From Symbiodinium natans (taxonomy: Eukaryota > Sar > Dinophyceae > Suessiales > Symbiodiniaceae), in the NCBI GenBank assembly GCA_905221605.1, contig CAJNDS010002080.1:1331596-1395595 (forward strand): a stretch of DNA of 64,000 nucleotides. Direction: 5' to 3'. How positions within the stretch are numbered: the stretch's first letter is position 1; each line of letters starts with the position of its first letter. The notes below the pieces were generated by a model. It saw only the letters and a list, made by a program, of their open reading frames with translations. It did no database searches and was not told the origin of the DNA. This document shows positions 11,606 through 22,649 of the stretch, piece after piece. Made by a program: the position numbers and the translations under genes.

Positions 11606-14600
11606 TGCCGGTCTCAATCAGTAAAGTCAGACTTCAGTATCACACTGAGTCATAAACTTCTTTGGGACACCATGGAGTGCTGCCAGGAGCGACATCGACG
11701 GGAACAGGCAGAGTGCAAAGAGAGATCATCGAGAAGCTATTCAAGTTCACCTTCTGCCACCAATTCATTTCCATTTCCGTCAAGAGGCACCCATGGCTGG
11801 AATGTCTGCAGCAGCTCCTGAAGCTGCCAAGGCAACCATACCGCGGAACATCGCAAAACTGTAAGTCGGGCAAGAGTTCTGCTTGATCTTATCTGCTTCC
11901 TGTTGTTTTTCGGTCTCTGGCGGCATGGAGATTGGGACAGAGCTTGTCACCTTCCGCTGCTGTTGCAGGCGCCGGCCCAGAGAGCTGCTGGGTAGCTTGG
12001 CAAGTGACAGCGCACACATGTCAGTGCTTGACTAGGTATCGATTTGGGATGATTTATTGTTAAATAACCCTTATTGTTTAACGAGCCCGTTTTCGAAAAA
12101 TAATTGGGACTCTTCAAACAATGGAAAACTGGGCCAGTGGCGCAGAGCCAGGCCTGGGCAAGTTAGGCGGCGAAGAAGCAAGGCTCGCGTCACTTCTGCA
12201 GCAGGTCTTGTCTTGTAGTTGAGTGCACTACTGTTATCAGGATGCGGCTGGTCAGGACTTCTCACCCTCGCGCAGGGGCCTCAACAGCACCACACGCATC
12301 TGCACACGGATCTTGTGAGAGCAGGTTTCGTTGAGCATCTCCGGTGAAGTAACTTGTCGAGGCTAAAGGTGCTAGTTCATGACATGCTCCTACATGTTTC
12401 TAATGTTTCTGTTCCTATAGTACCAACCAAGGCGGAGGCGGGACCTATGATGGCACTGCAGGCAGCGGTAAAGCCACGCCTGCACTGGTGCCACGTCTGT
12501 GTTTGCGACATGCGCCGACTTAGATCAAGTCAAGAGCCATGGATACATGTTTTCAAAAACGAACCTGCGGTTTTAATGCTTCGCTGGTTGTCTACACGAC
12601 CTTTGCTGAATTCAGACTTCAGGCAACAGTTGAGGGTTGCCTTCGCTTTTGCTCATGACGTACTATCATCAGGCACGTGGGTGGACGGGGAGGACCGTCG
12701 GCGCCGACGAAGGCGAAGGAGACGAGATGTGGACAGCACGACAGGCTTGGCACTGCTTCCGCTGACACACTTGTGCTTCACGTCCTCGCATCCCGAAGTC
12801 AGAAGGTGGCGGTCAAGACGGATCTTGGCGCGCCTCCGAAAGGGACAAGAGGCTGATGCCTGCGTGAAGCTACACGAGCAATTCCGAGGGCCGGCAGCAC
12901 TCGTAAGATATTCAAGCTAAGATCTGCGAAGGACGTGGCGCGATGAGAACTACTCTAGCCTTAGCTTGCTGCCAGATCCAGCCTTGGTGCACGTCCAAAT
13001 TCTCTCGTGGCTTTTGGCATGATTGGCCAATTTTTTTTAGCGCACAACCGTAGCTGTGGTGTTGTGGTACCTAAGGATGGAAGGGACACCTCATCACCTG
13101 TCCCTTGGCTGACAGCAAGCCCTCAGGCACGACCCCCTCTTGCAGAGAGGGAAGCTGCATGAAGCTACGTCGCAGCTACGTGAGATTCGGAGGAGAATGC
13201 TGATGGTCCGGACGGGCTCAGCACCGTTCTGGACGGGGTCTCATTTTGGAGTGAGAGCAGATGGGAGCCAGAAGCAGTATCATGCAGTGCCGTGGAAGTT
13301 CTCACACTGATCGCACCTCAGGAGACTGGAGAAATGAAACGAACGGAGGCGCACCGCGGCACGCCTGGCGACATCCTTGCGTCTTCTTCAGACGTCAGCA
13401 TGAGAAGGCGCGCCCAGTGCGTGGTCGGCGACGGCGAGCCTGGCACCCGAGAATCCTTGGAAGAGTATGTCGCAGACAAAGTCCCGCAAAAACAAGGCTG
13501 TTTGTATCATGTTGTGTTTATTATATTATATTATATTATATTGTATTATATTATCTTCTGTTCTATTCTATTATATTATATTGTATATTATATGACATGG
13601 AAGTCGAGGAGCGCCGAGAGTTTCGAGAGCGTGGCGACAGCTACGATGAAAACGATACCTGGGTCTTGCCGGCGCCAGTTCGGCTCTGCCGAAGACTTGC
13701 CGGCTGCAATCAGACCAATGAGACTGCTTTGTCTGGCCAGGAAAGCGCCCCGAATCGCAAGAGTCAGGACATCTTATGCAGTGTGAAGCAAACATCCTGG
13801 TTCTACTGACAGGGATCTGCTGGGTGTTGCATACTTGCACACCTAAGTTCAGATTTGGCAGGACGACATGCGCCCTCAACGTGTGCCAACCTGGACGAGG
13901 CAGCATTCTGCTACAGTAGCAGTCCTGAGCCAAGCTGTCATGCTCCTGACGCGAGCTTCCATGCAACCACTGTCAAGGGACCAGGACGACGAACAGCGTC
14001 GTCGACGAGGCGGATTCTCATGTGTACTGCGAATATGTTCAATCATGTCCATGCAGCAGAAATCTTCTTCAAGCTACGAAAGACCGCTCGCTTAGCCGAG
14101 GTTTTGCGGACTTTAACAAGACTCGTACCCCCAGGGTTGTACCCCTTAATATACTCCTAGTGATGGCCCCCATTATACTCCCTTAGACTATCTCAAAAAA
14201 ACGGTCCCCAGACTCCAATGTACAACCTTAGGGGTCGAAGGTAGAGCCCCATGAACATCTTGGCTATGAAGCCTTGATACTCCTGAGAAGAGATCCTGGC
14301 TGTCCTCAAGAGGTGATGTTGCTCAGGAGCGCTAAGCCCTGCAGGAGGCGGCTAGGGAACTCGACTCCTTAAACTGTGTACGCAACTTTGGCAAGGAAAC
14401 CTCAGACCCGAGGTTGCCTAGGACACCGGCAAAAGGACATCTTGGCTGGCTAGGAACCTCTGCGAAGCCTTCCGAAACCGCTCAAGTGAGATGCCTCCAA
14501 AAAACACATCTTCAACCTTCAAAGGAGGGGGCGGCCAGGAAGCCCTGAGTCCTGAAACCTGACGAGGGGGGCATGTTTGGGCAGCCCTCGAGCTTGACAA

Positions 14601-15214
14601 AGTGCTACCGAAGCAGCAGCTTGCACTGCCGATGTTGATCGTTGACTTTGCCGCGAACTTCGTCTAGGCCGCGGTCAGCCTCCGTTGGCACCTCGCCGGG
14701 AGCAGACGGGAACGCTCGAGGAGGCTGAAAGCTTCTGCCAGCACATGCATGCTTAGGCAGCCTTGCTGGCTCTGTGTGCTTTTAGCATCTCGTTCCCTTT
14801 CTTCGCAAGGTTCCACCAGTCCCAGCACAAGCCGAAAAAGATAGGCAAGGGGTGCGAGAGGGGAATTCCAAGACGAAGCCTGCCGTCAAGTTTGCACGAG
14901 GTCTCCGCAGCGGCCTCCACAGGTAATGCCAGGGACCCGATACTGGCATGTGACATCTCGTGACGTCTTGTGACCTCAGGGCTTGTACAATCTTGTAGAG
15001 TCGTGTGTCACGTGAAAATGAATGCTCGAAGGTCGGAAGCTGAACTCTCTCAGATCCGCTCCCTCGTTCGCGCCCGGGTCCCTGCAGCACCCAAGCACGG
15101 GGGGTTCAGATCCAGGGATGAGCCTTGCAGTTTTTTTGTAGGGTGGCATGCCACCTTTCAGATTTCATTCATGCACATGCCATCCCGTAGCATCCGCTGC
15201 ATACTAGGTTTGTG
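11606..15214. other. Long stretch with no recognised gene
   Basis: Open segments here resemble no family I know. The most protein-like is on + at 14581-14667 (LPKQQLALPMLIVDFAANFV then TAG). An Arg-rich stretch at 12690-12725 comes from repeated CGN/GAN triplets. An AT microsatellite of TTATA units spans 13519-13595. A segment at 14120-14235 has alternating CCCC and TATAC motifs like those at 59190-59240 and 59890-59990. The region is probably intronic or intergenic. Confidence 0.35.
13519..13595. repeat. AT-rich microsatellite (TTATA units)
   Basis: Nearly continuous TTATA/TATTA repetition with a few interruptions. Confidence 0.85.
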
Positions 15215-15814
15215 AGCAGCTCCTGCGAGAAAGAGCGGAGGAAAAGGATCGGGAGCCCCAAGCTTACCTTCAGCTGCTACTCGTAGAGTCTCGCAGACTG
15301 GACTAGCGACCCTTGCTTGTATCGAGTTGCCCAGGGCGGAGCGCGCACATCTCAAAGGGTCACCGAAGCATTCCCAGTCACCAGCTCGAAAGACTGACAG
15401 GCGCTGCATTAAAAGTCGTTTGTTTTGCAGAGCTGAAACCAGGCCGCCGTGACTCGTGTTGCCAGGCTGTCCCCTTCGCGGCACGGCGCCAGCAAGCAGG
15501 AAGTGAGTGAGGCGCACGTCACAAGCAAATCACCGCGTATTCCAGGTTGCACAAGCACAGGCCCAGGCAATTGAACAGTAGCCTAGGGCGGTCGTTAGTT
15601 AGCGGCTTGCATAACAGCCTACATGCTACCTCTTCCCGGGTGTGCACCCTGCACGGGCTGTGCTATCTGCCGCAGCTGTGCTTCATCCGCTCAAGACATG
15701 TTATATCCCTGACACTGCTAGAGCCTGTTGGATAAAGAGATGGACAAGGGCAGGGCTCCCAGCCAACTGTCCTGCCACCAGCCAGCATATTCTGTTGTAG
15801 TTCTCGCGCCGGCC

Positions 15815-16872
15815 AAGGTTACGATGTCTACGAGTACAGCCGTAGAGGTGACTTGGAGAGCCTGCGCGAGGCTCGGCGAGCCTGATATCTGAGCCACAGC
15901 CTTGTGTGCATGCTGGGCATGTCTGATCTGGGAGGCTCTCGATTCTGGTATGAAGCCCGACGACTACATGGCTTACGATGGCTCAACCGCCTTGGTCATG
16001 GCTGCCTTTCTCCAAGGATTAGCCTCGCAGCAGCCTCGTCGGCGTAGTCTTCCTTGAAACGAGGCCAGAAGTGGCCACAGCCACATTGTCAAGGAGCTGC
16101 TCGCACGCGGAGGCGATTCGCAGGCTGGTGTCTCTCGAACGCTTTGAAACCAAAATCTTCGCTAAATCATGTTAAATCTGATGTCCAAACCCTAAGGGCC
16201 ATCTGAAACCCGAAAAATCAGGCCCTGTACCCCTAGAAAATAACAGAATACCAGTAGCTTGCCGATTGCGTGCTCGAAGCAGGTGCGAACAGAAGATGGC
16301 TCCACCCTGCTCCACCATGCTGCGAGCGGAAATAGTGCGGAGGCCCCGAGCAGCCCAGAACGTGGGGGGGGGGGGGGGCTCTAGGTTAATGTACCTATGG
16401 ATTGTGTCCATTTATATGAGAATGATACTAGGGGGGGCCTGCAGAATTGCGTTTCGTGGAATTTTGGCGTCGGGCTGGGAAGTTTGCGTGGTAGGGTTTT
16501 TGGGGACTTCGGTTTCAGGAGGTCGAGTCAGTTCTTGACGAAGGGTTTAGGCTTTTTGGGGGCTTAGGTTTCTAGGAGGCGAGCAGGGTTTCAGGGTGCA
16601 CAGAACACACCCGGCCAGGCCATCGATCTCCTGATCAAGTCTCGGATCGTTACGGCCCTGGTTGGTTCGCTTTCGCTACCTTCGCTATCTCGCAGTTCAA
16701 GCCTGAGGATGCAAACACTGTCAACGAAGATGGCGTTTCTCCGATCATTCTGGCGGCCCACTACGGACACATGTCGTGTGTGAGCGCTCTCTGCAGTGGT
16801 GGTGCCGATATCAATTTGTCAGCGGAGGCGGAATTCTTTCTGTGCGCGAACGCGTGCACAGTCACAGGGTCA

Positions 16873-16911
<39 letters not shown>

Positions 16912-19664
16912 TGTCAGTTTCTCCGGCAAAGACCAGGGCTGGGGTACGCCTCTGGATGGTGCAGAAGGGGAAGTGGCAAAGTTTTTGGAAAGCAAGGGAG
17001 CCAAGCGTTCCGCTGGAGGCACGGCCGCGCATCTGGAGTTTCGGACAGTCTCCGCTCAGCCTCTGCGGGCAACGAAAGCGTAGTACAACGTGGGAAGCAG
17101 GTGCTGACCAGCCGCTGGCTGCAGCGCACGAGCGCTTCTCCTACGGCAGCTTGCCTTCACTGATGCTTTCAGTCCTTAATGCTTAGTGGTGCCTGCGAAT
17201 GCCACGGGGGCAGCTGAGGCTGCTTTGAGACTGGTGAGAACCCTCACTCCACTCCTGTACTTGCACCCAAAGGCAGCACCTTGGTGGCCCTTCCGTTCAT
17301 CTGCACTGAGCTGCCGACTTGAACGCGGGGCAATCAAACGTGCTCTCAGGATACCTAAGCATGCTCATCGCCAGAGCATGTCGCGTTGCTGTGCGTTCCT
17401 GAACAGGTGACGAGGCCAACGACAGAAAACCCCAGGCCGATCACCTGCCTATTTATCTCCATGGCGCTTGTAGCTTGCAACCTCTGGAACCACAAACCAC
17501 TAGTTTCACTAGTTTCACTAGTTTGTTTCACTAGTTTCACTAGTTTCACTAGTTTCACTAGTTTCACTAGTTTCACTAGTTTCACTAGTTTCACTAGTTT
17601 CACTAGTTTCACTAGTTTCACTAGTTTAAAGTTCCTTGCTGATCTTTGGGATCATCAGGATTAGTAGGGATCTTGTGCGACCAGGTTGGAGACTCTGTCC
17701 GCCTCCGGTTTGCAAAGCCATCGGGCATGCTTAGAGAAGGAGACGTGGGAGTCGTTGTGCGGCCCTTAGGCCTCATTGTGCAGGGGAGAGACGTTGGACG
17801 AAAAGTGAGTGACGAGCCTTGTGCGTGGGGATACGCAGCCCCGAGGTGGCCGATGATGGCTCCGACTGCGTGCCACTAAAAGTCACATTCGGCGAGCGCT
17901 ATGATTACTACGATGCTTGGCTGCTATGAAGCGAGCATGCAGCGCAGCAAGAGCGCGCATGAGCGTGGTAGGGTCCTTGTCAAACTTAGGAGTACCGTGA
18001 TCTCAAAGTGTGTGAGCCGGCAGAAGAGCTGCCGCAAGATTCGGATCATGCGACGGAGGATGGCACCAAGCGATTCCTTGTCGTCAGGCAGAACAGAACT
18101 TCTTTTTCAAAAGCTTCAGGTCAAGGTCTTCACTTGCTTCGTAGCCACACATGCGAATGGCCCTGCAGTGTTACTTGCTCTGAAAGCGCGTCCAAGGTCA
18201 GGAAGAAGCTTGAGAAGCGTTTTGCATGCAATTATCTGCCTAATGTCGAGAGGCGTGCCTGTCAATGCACAAGCGCAAACCTTGCTGTGAAATGCCAAGG
18301 GGAGCAATGCGAGCGCTGGGGCGCACCGGCCTCTGTGTCTCCCCGGTCGGCTTTGGCTGTCATCGTCTAGAGGACGACTGGACAATGTGAAGCTGCGCCC
18401 CCTCAACCGGGAGTTTATATCACATATTCCATATCAGAATACATATATATATATATACATATACCTATGTACTATATATATATACACATATTCCATGAGC
18501 ACCATCCGGCACCTGCAGTTGTCCTTTTTTTTGTGTGGAGGATGCCGAAGCTCCCAAAGCGGCCCTGGAGCTGGCAATCTCACTGGGATGCAACTTTGCA
18601 CCTTGCTCCGAACTTGTGGCGTATGGCGTAATGATACAAGCCCGATAGGAGCCACGAACCCGAATGCAGATACCCATTGTGTCCATGGCAACCAAAAACA
18701 GACACGGCGCACGACACGAGATCCGACCTGAAGTGTTTCTTTCTCTCTCTCTCTCTCCATTGTCTGTCTCTGTCTTATCTGTTTTCTCTTGTGTCTTTGT
18801 CTTACCTCTGCTCTCCTCATCTCTTCGCTCTCTTTCATCTCTCTGTCTCTCTCATTCATTCTCTCTCTTTCTCTCGTTCATTCATTCATTTATTTCATTT
18901 TTTGCTTTTCCCTTTATCTTTCTCTGTTTCGCTCTTTCCCTCTTTCCCTCTTTCCCTCTTTCCCTCTTTCTCTCTTTCTCTCTTTCTCTCTTTCTCTCTT
19001 TCTCTCTTTCTCTCTTTCTCTCTTTCTCTCTTTCTCTCTTTCTCTCTTTCTCTCTTTATCTCTTTCTCTCTTTCTCTCTTTCTCTCTTTCTCTCTTTCTC
19101 TCTTTCTCTCTTTCTCTCTTTCTCTCTTTCTCTCTTTCTCTCTTTCTCTCTTTCTCTCTTTCTCTCTTTCTCTCTTTCTCTCTTTCTCTTGTTCTCTGTC
19201 TCTTTCTCTTTGTTTTTCTCTTTCGTGCAGGATTGGCTCCACCCGCGAACGCTCGAACGCTTTGCGAACACAAATGCACGGTTTCCGGAACCTCCCCAAC
19301 CCCTGGAACCCAAACTCGTAAAACGTGGATCGCATAGCCCGAGGTTGACCTGGCTCCCAACTACACGGATGGGGTCGCCGAAGAGGCTACTTGACTGAGT
19401 AGTGCTCCCTTGCGGAATTACACTCTAGCTCTCAGCCGAAGCTCTTTTGTTGCCAGGTTGTTGGCGAGGTCTTGCAGAAGATGCTTCAAAGCCGCAAGGA
19501 ACCTGCCTGCTTGCATCAGCAACAGGGTGCTGTAGTGACTTTGTGCTTTTTGGCAGCTGTTCAGAAGCAGGTACGTCGTGACGAGATCGTCGTTGCGACA
19601 AAGGCCACTTCTGGGCTAGCTCGTGCGTGTGTGAGACGCCACACCCCCACTTCTCGCTCCCCGC

Positions 19665-19727
<63 letters not shown>

Positions 19728-20482
19728 CCCCTTTAGAAAGTTGACAGGTCGGCAACGTATTGGGCAGGCAGATGGCCTTCGCTGAAGGAGTCCCGAATAT
19801 GTCCAAGATCAACGACAGCTGCTTTGCTGAGAAGTGCTCTTGCCAGACCATTCCATGCACCTGTCTGGCAGTGAACCTCCATGACTGGACATGTTGTTGC
19901 CGTGAGGTCTGTTTCATTGCATATCTCCAGCCTGGATAGAACAGGCATGCGCCGTCATGCGACCTTGTGATCTTTGAGCTTCAAGCACCTATTTCGCTTT
20001 GTCAGGAGTTGACCCGAAGCCTGGCTAGACTTCAGACCCTCGGAAGCAGTACTCCGCAGACGTTTCGGGCATCGCTGTTGTCACGACTTGTGTGGACTCA
20101 GCATGGGTGGATCGATTCGTGGATTCGCCCGTCTGAGGCTCAGATGCATAGACTGTGTACTCCTGCACTGCCCGGAGTATGAGACAAAAGCTGCTGGCGT
20201 CAACATGGCAGAGGTCTACAACAGGATACGTTCCTTGGCGACTTCTGGTCAAGCACATTAGCGGCGTTGCAGTTCCTACAGAAACCTGTTGTGTTTTTCA
20301 GTTGGTGAGGGTGGAACCTTGAAATACTAGGTAGTGCTTTCGAGTACCTGGAAACGGAAGTTGCCCGTGGCCGTATCGCCCCTCGGAAGCAGACAACGGA
20401 GATTCGTGGTGCGGCTGCCGAAGAATCAGATATGCCAGGAGGAGTAATCGCCCAACCGCAGGCTCTGGCTCAAGCAACTTAG
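15815..20482 (+). CDS. Ankyrin-repeat protein, C-terminal part (multi-exon)
   Basis: Ankyrin repeats are helical protein-protein interaction modules. Exons are visible at ~15815-15880 (YEYSRRGDLESLREA), ~15941-16010 (AYDGSTALVMAA), ~16062-16122 (GHSHIVKELLARGGD), ~16695-16822 (DGVSPIILAAHYGHMSCV, LCSGGADIN) and ~16932-17005 (TPLDGAEGEVAKFLESKGA), giving about four to five repeats. Further open segments of the same strand and style follow: ~17659-17755 (GDSVRLRFAKPSG), ~17842-17925 (VPLKVTFGERYDYYDA), ~17995-18085 (acidic), ~18533-18617 (APKAALELAISLGCNFA), ~19448-19495 (VVGEVLQKMLQ) and ~20168-20265 (AGVNMAEVYNRIRSLA). The last exon, 20331-20482, reads AFEYLETEVARGRIAPRK and ends at TAG 20480-20482. 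That the post-ankyrin exons belong to this gene is inference from order and strand. Long introns carry microsatellites. Confidence 0.65.
16362..16379. repeat. Poly-G tract
   Basis: A near-uninterrupted run of about 16 G residues in an inferred intron of the ankyrin gene. Confidence 0.85.
16875..16914. repeat. GT dinucleotide microsatellite
   Basis: About 20 GT units directly upstream of the last ankyrin exon (~16932). The translated Cys-Val runs in this stretch are repeat artefacts. Confidence 0.95.
17499..17628. repeat. 9-bp minisatellite (TTTCACTAG)
   Basis: About 13-14 tandem copies of TTTCACTAG with one early variant. Because the unit is a multiple of three it is open in several frames on both strands (Ser-Leu-Val and Lys-Leu-Val runs). 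It lies between ankyrin-gene exons and is more likely intronic. Confidence 0.95.
18434..18495. repeat. AT dinucleotide microsatellite
   Basis: ATATAT/ATACAT repetition with interruptions in an inferred intron. Confidence 0.85.
18737..19218. repeat. Pyrimidine-rich repeat (CTTTCTCT units)
   Basis: Imperfect CT/TCTC sequence from about 18737 turns into a regular 8-base array (TTTCTCTC) between about 18950 and 19190. It creates long Ser-Leu-Phe ORFs on + and Glu-Arg-Lys ORFs on -, none with family resemblance. The strict polypyrimidine strand could form triplex DNA. Confidence 0.95.
19666..19726. repeat. Long poly-C tract (61 nt)
   Basis: Uninterrupted C run; the exact length may be affected by sequencing. 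The poly-Pro and poly-Gly ORFs over it are artefacts. Confidence 0.95.
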
Positions 20483-20527
20483 CAGCTGGAGGATGCAACG
20501 GCCACTGTGGGGTCCCGGGTGTCCAAG

Positions 20528-21560
20528 ATGTTGAAGAGCAATGGCAAGAAGATCACGGCATCTCTGCTTTCAAAGTTACCGAACAAAGCATCCAAGTCAG
20601 CCACCTCCAAGAGTTCCGAGGCGAGTTGCTCCTTAGGGTCGGGTGCCGTGAACGGTGCACCTCCCGACATTACTCCTGAAGCGGTACTCCCAACTACGGC
20701 CGTGAGCGGCCCTGAAGCTCAGGATAGCAGGCCGCATGGTAACATAGATCCAAAACTTGCTGCTGCCGTGCTAATCTTTGCCGTGCTGGCGCTTTGGAGA
20801 CCTGCTGTCTGGATGTTCCTCATTTCAGTTGCGATGAATCTGGCGCTCGGCTGCGCCCTGGTGCTGCAAGCATCCTACGCGCAGCGCCAGCGCACGTTGC
20901 TCAGCCGATGCTTTGAGAACAGCGAGCGCAGCTCCACGAGGTCCGAGTCCCCCGGGTCCCCCGAGTCCCCTGGGTCCTCTGGGTCCTCTGAAGCAGGTGG
21001 AATGGACGCGGACGTCACATCGACGTGTGGCTTGCAGCAGCTCCTGGACCCTGGATGGAGACACATGCGAGAGGTCATTGGCCACCGCGACCTCAAAGGC
21101 ATCCTCACGCAAATTGAGCTCGGCGACAAGTCGCCGCGAGTCACGTTCGTTCGCTCAGTTAACTCTCCCTGCGAAGGTGTAGTGTGCTTCGATGTGGGAT
21201 TGCAATTGCTTGCATCTTCAAGCTGCCCATTCGTGCAGCTGGAAGTTCCAGTCCCTGGCTACTCCGATCCCTGGATATTTCACATGCAACTCCTTCAGCT
21301 GGATTTGACAGTGCAACTCTACTTCTGGAGTGCGCCCCCTGAAGGCCGTGGAAGTGGCCGGTCTTATTCCCTCATTGAAGCAGCCTTAAGCCCAGAGCCG
21401 CCGAAGCCTCCGATGATCTCCGTCGCACTCAAAGCGGTTTCAAGCTCGAGCATGCTGGAGCAAGTTCTTTGCAAGTGTGAGCATGTTGCCTCGGCAGTGA
21501 TCTGCTCCCATGTTCTTCCTCGTTTCACAGGCTTTGAACACCGAGTGATCCTGGAGGAAG
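20528..21560 (+). CDS. SMP-like lipid-transfer membrane protein (extended-synaptotagmin type), first exon
   Basis: Likely an ER-anchored protein that moves lipids at membrane contacts. From the ATG at 20528 the order is: a polar Ser/Lys-rich head (residues 1-70), a hydrophobic hairpin or double membrane segment (about 75-113, LAAAVLIFAVLALWRPAVWM), a Ser/Pro linker built from a 9-base repeat (SPGSPESPG), then an SMP-like domain (about 173-330) with WRHMREVIG and the hallmark LGDKSPRV followed by alternating hydrophobic strands. The ORF stays open to TAG 21713-21715, but a GC donor after 21560 joins in phase to an exon at 21848. ATG 20528 is the first in-frame Met; the frame is open back to the TAG of the preceding gene, 45 bases away. 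No C2 domain was seen. The SMP call rests on motif resemblance. Confidence 0.65.
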
Positions 21561-21847
21561 GCCGCGCGCGGCAAGCAATCGACAGCACGGCCTGGCAACA
21601 ATGCGCCCGGCGAGCTGGATGGCAGCCAAGAGCCGAAGCGGTGGTGGAGTCTGCCCCGAGCTTAGTACGAGCTCCGCTTGGGACCCGTCTTCGGCAGTGT
21701 AGCGCAAGGCACTAGGAGCCTAATGTAGGCATCATAGTGAGGGGCCAGCAATCCTTCTTGAAAATCGTTCACATAACCCCTCGAGCCGCCCTCCTTCATG
21801 TTTGCGACGTCTGTCAAAGTTTTGCTTGTGTGTTTGATTGGCAACAG

Positions 21848-22047
21848 AGGCTGTGAGTGAGATGTTTCGAGAAGCGGGAGGTGCTGCCTACGAAGCTGTG
21901 ACGAGCACGGCAGCCAGCGCAGCGGCTGGGGCCATGCAAACTTTGGAGAGTCCAGCTGAAGCAGCCAGTGCCGCTGTTGGTGCTGCCTTGTCTGCCGCTG
22001 GAGGGGCGGCGCGAATGCTCAAGTCATCATTTGGAATGGCAAGTTAA
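21848..22047 (+). CDS. Probable second exon of the SMP-like gene: Ala-rich amphipathic segment
   Basis: After the AG acceptor (21846-21847) the phase continues the SMP exon: donor G at 21560 plus AG gives Glu, then AVSEMFREAGGAAYEAV. The product is an Ala-rich series of short amphipathic helical units (EAVSEMFREAGGA, ESPAEAASAAVGAALS, ARMLKSSFG) of the kind that could lie on a membrane surface. It reads to a TAA at 22045-22047 unless spliced again. Two more open + segments, about 22190-22410 and 22448-22645 (Ser/Ala-rich, TAADSV-like low complexity), may be later exons. I cannot fix their junctions. Confidence 0.5.
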
Positions 22048-22649
22048 CCACTCCAGCTCGCCAATGTGTGCAATGCGAGCCTGATCCATGGCTGCTCTAC
22101 TGCCTGCGGGCGACAGCACCCAACGCGTAGGATGCAGCGCGCAGAGTGAAGAATTGCCCGACAGCTGCAAGGCTCCCCTACTGCACCGTTGACCGTCACT
22201 TGGCTGACTGCGCAGCAAGATCATGGCAAAGGAGCTCAGAGCACAAACAAATTCAAGGTGGCTTTCCCTGGCGTCTGCAGAGCAGATGGCCAGGTGACGA
22301 CAACATTTAAAGCGACAGAAGCAAAGCGCACCAAGAAACCCAAGGGCAGCCTTTCTCGTATGCTCGTCGACAGGGTCTTGTTGCGGACACCAACATTCAC
22401 GATAGCGTAAATAGCGTCAGGTTTGCTACGGCGTCTCGGCAGCTTTCATGCCGCTCAGACCCACCGATGCAGAGCACCTGGACTTGTCGATGGTGCCTAC
22501 CTCGGCTAAGCACAGCAATTCCGCCGACCATTCCCTCACAGCAAACGGACAGCAAACAGCTTCTGATGTTGTCGATGCAGGTAATGCAGCAGCTGCCAGC
22601 CAATCACCACTTCCGGATTCTGCAGTTCCCCTTGAACTTCGCTGAGGCG

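Noticed and set aside
18664..19398. ORFs of 140-245 codons rich in Ser/Leu/Phe or Glu/Arg/Lys
   Set aside because: They are direct translations of the TTTCTCTC repeat on either strand.
20466..20475. CTGGCTCAAG, which resembles the 3' end of the dinoflagellate spliced leader, just upstream of the SMP-like ORF
   Set aside because: It lies within the coding frame of the preceding exon (ALAQAT then TAG), and a match of about nine bases is expected by chance in a window this size. A similar chance match occurs at 63426-63435.
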